Notes under the pieces: model-generated
What the model was told of the DNA's origin: nothing
Seen by the model: the letters and a program-made list of their open reading frames with translations, nothing else
The model's database searches: none
DNA from: Chloroflexota bacterium
GTDB lineage: Bacteria; Chloroflexota; Anaerolineae; Promineifilales; Promineifilaceae
Direction of reading: 5' to 3'
NCBI GenBank assembly: GCA_024223125.1
Contig: JAAEOP010000644.1
Coordinates: 1-45,344 of the forward strand
Length of the DNA: 45,344 nt
Program-made: the position numbers and the translations under genes
Part shown: piece after piece, positions 25,323 through 32,582 of the stretch
Numbering within the stretch: position 1 is the first letter of the stretch
Layout of the letters: each line of letters begins with the position of its first letter

Positions 25323-25931
25323 ATGAAGACGCACAAGCTGTTATTGTATGAATTTGCCAGCAAACGAATGCGGAATAAGCTGCTGTTGTTGTGGCTTGTT
25401 TTGCTGGCCCTGGCTTTGTTTGATCTGCTGATAACACCGGTTTTGGGCAGCTTGTGGTTTGTATTATGGTTGGCTATTCTCCTGCTGATGTTGGTGTGGG
25501 TATATTATGCGTTTTTGATGCGACGGGCAGCTTTTATTGTGACGCCAAACTATTTACTGCTGCAAGTTCCGTTTAAGTCGGTGAAGATTAGTTACGGCCG
25601 TGTCTCTTCCATCACCTCCAGCCATATGGCCCAACATTACAATTTGAAACAGTTAAAAGGGCAGGATCGTTTTTTAGTGAAGCCGCTGTATGAATATGTT
25701 TGCGGCTTTATTGAACTCAATAGTTTGCCCAAAGCGCTGCGGAAAGAGCGACGGCTGTGGTTCTCTCCCTATTTGTTTAGTCCCCGGCTATCAGGAATGC
25801 TGTTAGTAGTAGATAATTGGATGCAGTTGAGCCGGGATGTAGAAGTAGCCCGCCAACATTGGCGGGAAAAGCGGGGACTGGCCCAAAAAGAAGATAAACG
25901 TTCATTGGCTGCTCGTATCCTCGATTATTGA
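25323..25931 (+). CDS. Two-helix membrane protein with a PH-like domain
   Basis: This 202-residue protein has two hydrophobic segments at about 20-37 and 43-66. A soluble region opens with FIVTPNYLLLQVPFKSVKISYGRVSSI, which has the bPH-domain pattern (V-T-x-x-x-L-x-x-x-x-x-x-x-x-I-x-x-x-x-I-x-x-I). The rest (LWFSPYLFSPRLSGMLLVVDNW) completes the domain, and the C-terminus is basic. Function unknown. Its original ATG overlapped the stop of the preceding gene; a small element now separates them and the ATG lies in the right-hand target duplicate. Confidence 0.62.
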   Translation: MKTHKLLLYEFASKRMRNKLLLLWLVLLALALFDLLITPVLGSLWFVLWLAILLLMLVWVYYAFLMRRAAFIVTPNYLLLQVPFKSVKISYGRVSSITSSHMAQHYNLKQLKGQDRFLVKPLYEYVCGFIELNSLPKALRKERRLWFSPYLFSPRLSGMLLVVDNWMQLSRDVEVARQHWREKRGLAQKEDKRSLAARILDY

Positions 25932-26062
25932 TCTCCCCATAGTTGAACAATCGTATAAATAGCGTCTTGTTTCGTTTAACGGCCGTCAGGCATAACACCC
26001 ACTTTTCTGGAATACTGTTCCTGTACCGGAAAATATGCCCATTGGGCAAAGGAATGTGTGAC

Positions 26063-26677
26063 ATGAATAAAGGGTGGTTTTTCTCAAATTTAATTCTGGC
26101 GGCCGTAATGATGACGGCTTGTAATTTGTTGAATGATGTGGCAGACGGTCGGGCAACCCAATCCGGCCAAATCATATTAGAAGCGGAAATGAGCCACGAT
26201 GTTACGGCCGTTGTGGACGAAACCCTGATAACGCAAGCAGACGCTATTTTTCTGGGACAGGTAGATTGGGTGAGCGCTACCATCTGGCAGCAGGACGGTG
26301 AGCAGAATGTGCCTACCCACCAGATTGCGGTGACTGTTTTGCAGCCGTTGGTAGATGAAGCTAACCTGGGCAGCGGCGGCATCTTGACATTACCCGGCCG
26401 CAGTCCGCTAGACGGAAATATCCCCTCTACTGGAGCTATGAAACCGGCCGAACGGGCTAACCACAATCTGCAAGTAGGAGGTGAGATGATCTTCTTTGTA
26501 CAGCAAACTCACTTGACCCATGGAAACAACTCTCAATTGGCGCTGGCGCTGTTTAGTCCGCTCATGCAATCTATCGTTGGGGCAGATCAGTTGGGTGATT
26601 TAATTTTGCAGGTGGAACGAGAACGGCCGTTGCTCGTACAACCCCAATCTACGGCAAGTGAGTTGGGAGCGTACTAA
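26063..26677 (+). CDS. Putative lipoprotein
   Basis: This 204-residue protein starts MNKGWFFSNLILAAVMMTAC. It is a lipoprotein signal peptide with the lipobox MTAC, cysteine at position 20. The mature part has a beta-rich pattern (ADAIFLGQVDWVSATIWQ, then AVTVLQPLVDEAN and GEMIFFVQQ), as in small exported proteins that report on secreted or metal-bound ligands. No family was recognised. The start at 26063 has AAAGGA nine bases upstream; longer in-frame starts reach 25943 but have no site. A strong terminator hairpin follows at 26705. Confidence 0.65.
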   Translation: MNKGWFFSNLILAAVMMTACNLLNDVADGRATQSGQIILEAEMSHDVTAVVDETLITQADAIFLGQVDWVSATIWQQDGEQNVPTHQIAVTVLQPLVDEANLGSGGILTLPGRSPLDGNIPSTGAMKPAERANHNLQVGGEMIFFVQQTHLTHGNNSQLALALFSPLMQSIVGADQLGDLILQVERERPLLVQPQSTASELGAY

Positions 26678-26704
26678 ATAGCTGTTCCTACCTCCAATTT
26701 GTTT

Positions 26705-26740
26705 AAGTCCCCGGCACTCCCCAAGCGCCGGGGACTTTGT
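26705..26740 (+). terminator. 11-bp GC-rich hairpin after the lipoprotein gene
   Basis: AAGTCCCCGGC (26705-26715) pairs perfectly with GCCGGGGACTT (26727-26737). Only three T follow on the plus strand, so it is a strong hairpin but an imperfect intrinsic terminator. Confidence 0.6.
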
Positions 26741-26751
26741 GCATAAAAACA

Positions 26752-26779
26752 TTAACCAATCCCCCAAAGATGTTATAAT
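26752..26779 (+). promoter_or_regulatory. Extended -10 promoter candidate
   Basis: TATAAT (26774-26779) is preceded by TGT (extended -10) and, 16 bases upstream, by TTAACC (26752-26757). It would drive the AAA/DUF3226 chimera and rarA. Confidence 0.5.
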
Positions 26780-26824
26780 GGCAACAGTCTGGCAAATAAA
26801 TGCAAACCTCGGTTGGAGAAGAAA

Positions 26825-27376
26825 ATGCTTGAATCCGTCCATATTCAAAACTTCCGTCTCTTCAAAGAGTTCCACATAGATAATCTAGCCCACGTTGCTG
26901 ATGATCGTCGGTTTATTGGTATCGTTCGGGATGTTGATACCGATGTAATTTCAAGTTGGCAAAGTGCAAAAGATCGTATCGAGAGGACGAATTTAGGCTA
27001 TCAAGTACCATCCAACCCTCAGATTGGTGGTGTCATCATTGAAGCACCTAATGAAAACTTACCTCGTATCGGTGTCTGGTTAATGCCTGATAATCAAGTA
27101 ATAGGTGAATTAGAAGATTTTGTTCGATTATGCATTCCTTCTGATAATCCCTTGATTCCATTCGCTGACAAAATCCTCGACGAAATTGAAAACGAACAAC
27201 TACATAGATATAAAGAGAAACGAAGTAAAGCCTTTGTTTATACGTGGTTAGCCTGGCAAAGAGAACCCGATATTGACATGCGTAAAAATTTCAAGCAAGG
27301 CACTTTGTCTGCTGAGACTGCTATCGCTCAAGATTTTGTGAGTTGGCTCAACCAGCTATTCAACCCCCAATCGTAA
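26825..27376 (+). CDS. Chimera: first ~25 residues of an AAA ATPase fused in frame to DUF3226
   Basis: This 183-residue frame has a GGAG site six bases before ATG 26825. Residues 1-25 (MLESVHIQNFRLFKEFHIDN) are the opening of an OLD/AAA_15-type ATPase, which should continue into a Walker A loop. Instead the chain switches at about residue 26 to FIGIVRDVDTD...IGVWLMPDNQVIGELEDFVR...KAFVYTWLAWQ, the pattern of DUF3226, a small Toprim-like protein normally encoded just after such an ATPase. A large in-frame deletion therefore joined the two genes. The ATPase is lost and the DUF3226 part also lacks its N-terminus, so function is doubtful. Confidence 0.68.
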   Translation: MLESVHIQNFRLFKEFHIDNLAHVADDRRFIGIVRDVDTDVISSWQSAKDRIERTNLGYQVPSNPQIGGVIIEAPNENLPRIGVWLMPDNQVIGELEDFVRLCIPSDNPLIPFADKILDEIENEQLHRYKEKRSKAFVYTWLAWQREPDIDMRKNFKQGTLSAETAIAQDFVSWLNQLFNPQS

Positions 27377-27383
27377 ACCGCCC

Positions 27384-29630
27384 ATGGATTTATTCACACA
27401 CGGCCGTGCCGCCCAAATAGAACAAGAATCACCGCTTGCCAACCGGATGCGGCCGCGTACCCTGGCAGAGTTTGTGGGGCAGGAGCATATCATGGGGCAG
27501 GGTCGGCTGCTACGTCGGGCTATTCAAGCTGATCAATTGTCCTCGCTCATTTTTTATGGGCCGCCGGGCACAGGCAAAACCACCCTGGCCATGGTCATTG
27601 CCAACAGCACCCGCAGTCATTTCATCACCATCAATGCCGTCTTGTCCGGGGTAAAGCAGATTCGGGAAGCTATTGCCACCGCCCAGGAGCGACGCAATTT
27701 ATACGGGCAGCGTACCACCTTGTTTGTAGACGAAGTACATCGCTGGAATAAAGCCCAGCAAGACGCCCTGCTACCTCATGTGGAAAATGGCACGATTATT
27801 CTCATCGGAGCCACCACAGAAAACCCATTTTTTGAAGTGAATAAAGCGTTGGTCAGCCGCAGCCGCATTTTTCAGTTGAAACCATTAACAACAGCAGATT
27901 TGTACGCCATTGCCCAACAAGCGCTGGAAGATGAGGAACTGGGTTACGGTCGTCTCCAATTACAAATTGAACCAGAGGCGCTGGACCATCTGGTACATGT
28001 AGCCAATGGGGATGCGCGGGGAGTATTGAATGCCCTGGAACTGGCTGTAGAAACAACGGTGGCGGATGCAGACGGCCGTATCCATATCACCCTCCCCATC
28101 GCCGAAGAATCTATCCAACAACGAGCTGTTTTGTACGACAAAGAAGGAGATGTGCATTACGACACCATCTCCGCTTTCATCAAAAGTTTGCGTGGTTCCG
28201 ACCCAGACGCCGCCCTTTATTGGATGGCAAAAATGGTATATGCTGGCGAAGATCCCCGCTTTATTTTCCGCCGCATGGCTATTTTGGCCGGTGAAGATGT
28301 GGGCATGGCCGACCCCAACGCAATGCAAGTGGTAATAAGCTGCTGGCAAGCATTTGAGCGTATCGGGATGCCGGAAGGACGATTTCATCTGGCGCTGGCA
28401 GCCAATTATTTAGCCACCTGCCCCAAGTCTAATTCAGCCTTCGCATTTTTTGACGCTCTGGAAGCGGTAGAAAAAGAACAAGAAGCAGATGTGCCCAATC
28501 ATCTTAAAGACGGCAACCGGGATTCAGAGGGGTTTGGGCATGGCAAAGGGTATCTTTATCCTCACGCATACCGCGATCATTGGGTAGCCCAGCAATATTT
28601 ACCAGACGCACTGCAAGGCAAGCTGTTTTACCAGCCATCCGATCAGGGGTACGAAAAAGAGATTCGGGATCAGGTGGCGCGGCGACGAGAAGAGCAGTTG
28701 GCGGCGATGTTGGAGATTGAGGATTGGAGATTAGAAACTGGAGAGGTATACACAACCAGTCCTGAGAATCGGGCCAAAGATGCCTGGTTGCAGCGAACGA
28801 TTAGCAGCAGCGGCCGCAATTTAGGTCGTCAAAGAGATAGATTATTTGAACTGGCAGTTGTGCAACGGCATCATCTACTGTTGGATGTGAATGCCGGATC
28901 GGGACTGCTAACGTGGGAGGCGGTGCGCCATGCGCCAGAAGGGGGCGTCTGGGCCTTGACGGCCGACGCCCAATCAGGCAATGCTCTCCGCCAGATGGCC
29001 GAACATTTAACGGAAATAGAACGACCGTCCATCCTCATCGGCCAACTGTCAGAACTAGACTATTTGCTAGAACTGCGCGGCGAAACCAACCTCCAATTCG
29101 ACCGTATCCTCGTCCGCAATCCATTCACGGAACACGGATTACGCAACACGGATTACAATGTTGTCAGTCTGTTGAAAGATCGGCTGTCCCCCAACGGCCG
29201 TCTTTGTCTTATCCAAACTATTCCCCGGCACGGACAGCGATTGTACCGACTGGTAGATTGGTCGGGGGTGTCGCCAACGTTGGCAGCTAAAGTACAGACG
29301 GCCGAAGAAGCCATTTACAACGATGAAACAGACCCGCTGGTGAATTGGGAAGAAAGCAATTTAGTAGACATATTGGAAACGGCCGATTTTCAGACGCAGC
29401 TTATCCAGGAACGAGAAAACAGCACACGACAGTTAACAGACGCACATTTAGATCGTTGGTTTGGGGATGCTGTTTTGGCAGATGGGCGGTTGGGTTACGG
29501 CCGTCGTTTGCGTGACGCCGGACTGACCCAGACAGAAGAAACACAAATTGCCGCCTTATACCGGCGGCAATTGCTAAACCAAACCGTGAACTGGGAAACG
29601 GCCGTGGCTTATATCATAGCAATACAATAG
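27384..29630 (+). CDS. rarA: RarA/MgsA-type AAA+ ATPase fused to a C-terminal methyltransferase-like domain
   Basis: This is a 748-residue protein. Residues 1-435 are a full RarA (clamp-loader-like ATPase acting at stalled replication forks): RMRPRTLAEFVGQEHIM, Walker A GPPGTGKTT (59-67), Walker B LFVDEVHRWNKAQQDALLP, sensor 1 ATTENPFFEVN. Residues ~480-740 contain LLDVNAGSGLLTWEAVRHAP, a class I SAM-binding glycine loop; similar long RarA proteins are known in cyanobacteria. The linker EIEDWRLETG (28714-28743) is the translation of a GATTGGAGATT repeat. TEHGLRNTDYN (29127-29159) looks like a captured CGGATTACG repeat. A MITE sits immediately after the stop codon. Confidence 0.87.
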   Translation: MDLFTHGRAAQIEQESPLANRMRPRTLAEFVGQEHIMGQGRLLRRAIQADQLSSLIFYGPPGTGKTTLAMVIANSTRSHFITINAVLSGVKQIREAIATAQERRNLYGQRTTLFVDEVHRWNKAQQDALLPHVENGTIILIGATTENPFFEVNKALVSRSRIFQLKPLTTADLYAIAQQALEDEELGYGRLQLQIEPEALDHLVHVANGDARGVLNALELAVETTVADADGRIHITLPIAEESIQQRAVLYDKEGDVHYDTISAFIKSLRGSDPDAALYWMAKMVYAGEDPRFIFRRMAILAGEDVGMADPNAMQVVISCWQAFERIGMPEGRFHLALAANYLATCPKSNSAFAFFDALEAVEKEQEADVPNHLKDGNRDSEGFGHGKGYLYPHAYRDHWVAQQYLPDALQGKLFYQPSDQGYEKEIRDQVARRREEQLAAMLEIEDWRLETGEVYTTSPENRAKDAWLQRTISSSGRNLGRQRDRLFELAVVQRHHLLLDVNAGSGLLTWEAVRHAPEGGVWALTADAQSGNALRQMAEHLTEIERPSILIGQLSELDYLLELRGETNLQFDRILVRNPFTEHGLRNTDYNVVSLLKDRLSPNGRLCLIQTIPRHGQRLYRLVDWSGVSPTLAAKVQTAEEAIYNDETDPLVNWEESNLVDILETADFQTQLIQERENSTRQLTDAHLDRWFGDAVLADGRLGYGRRLRDAGLTQTEETQIAALYRRQLLNQTVNWETAVAYIIAIQ

Positions 29631-29633
29631 TTA

Positions 29634-29728
29634 GTAATCATTCACTCCCCCAAGGTGCCCGGCACTTATAAACGAGTGTGCTACTCCAGTAGACTTGGTA
29701 ATGAAGTGCCGGGCACCTGAATGGTTAC
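29634..29728. mobile_element. MITE copy 1 (95 bp, GTAA...TTAC ends, 8-bp target duplication)
   Basis: The ends are GTAATCATTCA and TGAATGGTTAC; nested GGTGCCCGGCACTT and AAGTGCCGGGCACC form a 14-bp stem, with CTACT cc AGTAG inside. AATAGTTA flanks it on both sides (29626-29633 and 29729-29736), covering the rarA stop codon. The same sequence, reversed and with one difference, lies at 41239-41333. Confidence 0.85.
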
Positions 29729-29736
29729 AATAGTTA

Positions 29737-30229
29737 TTATCGGCGGCTCATGTTCATCGGCGCTTTCAGAACAACATACAGCAAAATTGGAACTGTCAAA
29801 ACTCCGGCAAAATAAACCCCTAGTAACAATACAACCAGCAAATTCATTGAAAGATACATCAGTTACACCCTCCACTATATTGATTCCGATACAGATTCAA
29901 AAACCGATGCCCCTATTGTAAATATGCTTATCGGGAAACGTCTGAAACATGGATAACAGTTAAGCCGTTTTACAGGTTAAATATGGGTGAAGGTTCAGTG
30001 AAGGTTTATTGTATCCGGGCAGTCCCTCTGGAGACATCCGATCTTTTTCACACATACAGTTGGTCTGCCAGAAGTCAGAAACATCAGATGTCGGAACGCC
30101 TACGGTTTTGTTTTATTATTTCAGGGCGATTGGTTTGTTTCCTGATATAATGTCTCTGATTTTTATCGGGTAAGGTGAAATTTCTATTCACTTTATGGGA
30201 GTCCCGAATAATTATAGAAGGTGTACAAA
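29737..30229. other. Intergenic region without a supported gene
   Basis: A 66-codon plus frame and a 64-codon minus frame show no motifs or ribosome-binding sites and overlap the MITE. An imperfect inverted repeat GACATCCGAT / ATCAGATGTC (about 30034-30094) is present. TGATATAAT at 30143-30151 is an extended -10 box for the M20 gene; no good -35 is seen. Confidence 0.4.
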
Positions 30230-31426
30230 ATGAAGCAACCAGATTTTAGAAAAGAAGCAGAAGCTCTTTTTGATGAAATGGTGCAGGTTCGTAGGGATTT
30301 TCACCAGTATCCAGAAATGGGGTTTGAAGAAGTACGCACGTCCGGTATTGTAGCCCAAACGCTGCAAGATTTAGGATTTGAAGTGCAGCGTGGCATCGGG
30401 CAGACAGGTGTTGTCGGCTTGTTGGATGGCCCTAAACAAGGCCCCACCGTCATGCTACGGTTTGATATGGATGCCCTGCCCATTCAAGAGAACAATAATT
30501 TACCATACGCCTCTCGCAATCCAGGGGTTATGCACGCTTGTGGGCATGATGGTCACACGTCAATGGGTCTGGCTATGGCCAAGATCATGGCCCAGTATCA
30601 GGCGAAGATTCAGGGGACTTTGAAGTTTGTTTTCCAACCGGGTGAAGAAGGGTTAGGGGGCGCTTTTGCCATGATTGCCGATGGGGTGCTGGAAAGCCCA
30701 CGCCCGGATGTAGCCTTTGCCATGCACGTGTGGACGCCAGAGAAGTATGGCAATGTGCGAGTGGTAGACGGCCCCTGTATGTCCTCTTCCAGTGTATTTA
30801 CACTGACGGTACAAGGCAAAGGGGGGCATGGTGCGGCGCCACATCTGGCGGTAGACCCGGTGCTGGCGGCTGCGCATATTGTGGCTGCTCTGCAAAGTAT
30901 CGTTAGCCGAAATGTGAATCCGCAAGATAGTGTGGTGGTTTCTATTGGGGAATTTAACGCCGGTACAACCTTTAATGTGATCCCAGACAAGGCGATATTG
31001 AAGGGAACGGTTCGCAGTTATAACAACGAATTACACCGCATGATTTACCGTCGTCTTTTGGAAATGGCAACGAGCATGGCCGAAGCTTTCAGTTGTAAAG
31101 TCTCAATAGAAACCATTGCTATTGTACAAGCGGTGGTGAATGCGCCAGAGCCGACGGCCGTTGTCCGGCAAGCGGCCGCCAAACTGATGGGCGCTGATAA
31201 AATTATCAATAAACGCACCATGGCCTCTGAAGATATGGGTTTCTTTTTAGATGAAATCCCCGGTTGCTACTTCTTCATTGGGGCCGGTAATAAAGAGAAA
31301 GAGTTTAGTATGCCCCATCATCATCCCCAATTTAATTTTGATGAACGGGCTATGATTGACGGCGTTGCCATCATGGCCGAAGCCGCAGCCCAATACGTGC
31401 TGCCAAACGATACTAAAGATGTCTAA
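30230..31426 (+). CDS. M20 family amidohydrolase (hippurate/IAA-amino-acid hydrolase type)
   Basis: This 398-residue metallopeptidase-fold hydrolase has RRDFHQYPEMGFEE at the N-terminus and MRFDMDALPI, the metal-binding CGHDGHTSM motif and QPGEEGLGGA with the catalytic Glu. AMHVWTPEKYG and GKGGHGAAPHLAVDP follow, then the C-terminal metal ligand in MPHHHPQFNFDE. Such enzymes cleave N-acyl amino acids or related amides with two metal ions. No signal peptide is seen. The ATG at 30230 follows GAAGGTG. It overlaps cofD by eight bases, although the two pathways are unrelated. Confidence 0.88.
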   Translation: MKQPDFRKEAEALFDEMVQVRRDFHQYPEMGFEEVRTSGIVAQTLQDLGFEVQRGIGQTGVVGLLDGPKQGPTVMLRFDMDALPIQENNNLPYASRNPGVMHACGHDGHTSMGLAMAKIMAQYQAKIQGTLKFVFQPGEEGLGGAFAMIADGVLESPRPDVAFAMHVWTPEKYGNVRVVDGPCMSSSSVFTLTVQGKGGHGAAPHLAVDPVLAAAHIVAALQSIVSRNVNPQDSVVVSIGEFNAGTTFNVIPDKAILKGTVRSYNNELHRMIYRRLLEMATSMAEAFSCKVSIETIAIVQAVVNAPEPTAVVRQAAAKLMGADKIINKRTMASEDMGFFLDEIPGCYFFIGAGNKEKEFSMPHHHPQFNFDERAMIDGVAIMAEAAAQYVLPNDTKDV

Positions 31427-32372
31427 TCTCCAATCACTAATTTCCAATCTTAAAATTGTATGCTTGGCCGGTGGCGTTGGCGGGGCCAAGCTGGCCGATG
31501 GGCTGGCCCAAATTGTGCCCCCGGAAAATTTGACGATTGTAGTGAATACAGGAGATGATTTTCAACATTTGGGACTGACAGTGTGCCCAGACCTGGACAC
31601 GGTGATGTATCGGTTGGCAGGGGTGGCTAACCCAGAAACGGGTTGGGGACGGGCCAGCGAAAGTTGGCGTACCATGGAAGTGGTGACGGCTTTAGGCGGA
31701 CCAGATTGGTTCCGTTTAGGCGACCTGGATTTGGGTACGCATCTGACACGGTTGCATTTGTTACAGGCAGGAGAATCGTTAACGGCCGTGACCCAACACC
31801 TATGCCAACAGTTCAACATCTGGGCGGCCATCTTACCGATGAGTGACCAACCGGCGCCCACAATGATTGAAAGCCATGATAAGATTTATCCGTTTCAAAC
31901 CTGGTTTGTACAGGAGCGTTGGCAGCCGCCAGTGAAAAACATTATTCTGCCAGACAATGTGAAGGCTTCTCATGCAGTAGGAGAAACGTTGGAAAGCGCC
32001 GATGTTGTCCTGTTAGCTCCCTCTAACCCTTTTGTGAGTATTGACCCGATTCTGAATGTGTATCCTATTCGGGAAATGATGATGGATTTACCGCGGATGG
32101 TAGCGGCCGTAAGCCCAATTATAAACGGCCGTGCCGTAAAAGGCCCCGCCGCAAAAATGATGTCAGAAATGGGGTTAGCTGTATCGGCGGCGGCCGTGGC
32201 CGCCTATTATGGCAACCTGATTGATCTGTTTATTTATGACCAACAAGATGAAGTGGCTTGGGATTATGAAGGGGTAACAGCCGTACCGCTGGATACGATG
32301 ATGACGGATCGAAACAGCCGACGACGACTGGCAGCAGAACTATTGGCAGAAATAGAGAAATTGCTGGGGTAA
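31419..32372 (+). CDS. cofD: CofD-like 2-phospho-L-lactate transferase (F420 biosynthesis)
   Basis: This 317-residue protein has CLAGGVGGAKLADGLAQ, VVNTGDDFQHLGLTVCPDLDT, GWGRASESWRTME, RLGDLDLGTHL and VLLAPSNPFVSIDPIL. These are the conserved blocks of LPPG:Fo 2-phospho-L-lactate transferase. It joins the phospholactyl/phosphoenolpyruvyl moiety to Fo to form F420-0. Other F420 genes are not in the window. Residues 2-12 (SNLQSLISNLK) are the translation of a GATT-type intergenic repeat; the only usable start, ATG 31419, lies at the edge of that repeat, so the native N-terminus was replaced. Confidence 0.87.
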   Translation: MSNLQSLISNLKIVCLAGGVGGAKLADGLAQIVPPENLTIVVNTGDDFQHLGLTVCPDLDTVMYRLAGVANPETGWGRASESWRTMEVVTALGGPDWFRLGDLDLGTHLTRLHLLQAGESLTAVTQHLCQQFNIWAAILPMSDQPAPTMIESHDKIYPFQTWFVQERWQPPVKNIILPDNVKASHAVGETLESADVVLLAPSNPFVSIDPILNVYPIREMMMDLPRMVAAVSPIINGRAVKGPAAKMMSEMGLAVSAAAVAAYYGNLIDLFIYDQQDEVAWDYEGVTAVPLDTMMTDRNSRRRLAAELLAEIEKLLG

Positions 32373-32404
32373 CGCCGCTCTTAGGAAAATAGATGATGTG
32401 TTTG

Positions 32405-32439
32405 ACGGCCGTATTTTATGAGAAAAACGGCCGTTTTTT
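32405..32439 (+). terminator. Intrinsic terminator built from two ACGGCCGT copies
   Basis: ACGGCCGT at 32405-32412 pairs with the copy at 32427-32434; TTTT and AAAA next to them extend the stem. Six T residues (32434-32439) follow. It terminates cofD. Confidence 0.72.
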
Positions 32440-32536
32440 GTTCCATAAGCAAACTGTAAACTCAGGTGACTAAAGAGTTAATGCAAGCTGTCAACAGGTT
32501 TACTATACTATAGGTATCAAGAAAAACATTTTGCCC

Positions 32537-32566
32537 GTAGCCTGCACGATAAGAAACCGTGGCTAC
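32537..32566. repeat. Short GTAGCC...GGCTAC palindromic repeat
   Basis: GTAGCC (32537-32542) and GGCTAC (32561-32566) enclose AAGAAACCGT. The word AAGAAACC(G)GGCTACA recurs in the larger palindrome at 36176-36231. Confidence 0.55.
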
Positions 32567-32582
32567 AACGCCCCAAAACATT

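Noticed and set aside
29721..29921. 66-codon frame after rarA
   Set aside because: It begins inside the MITE and shows no motif.
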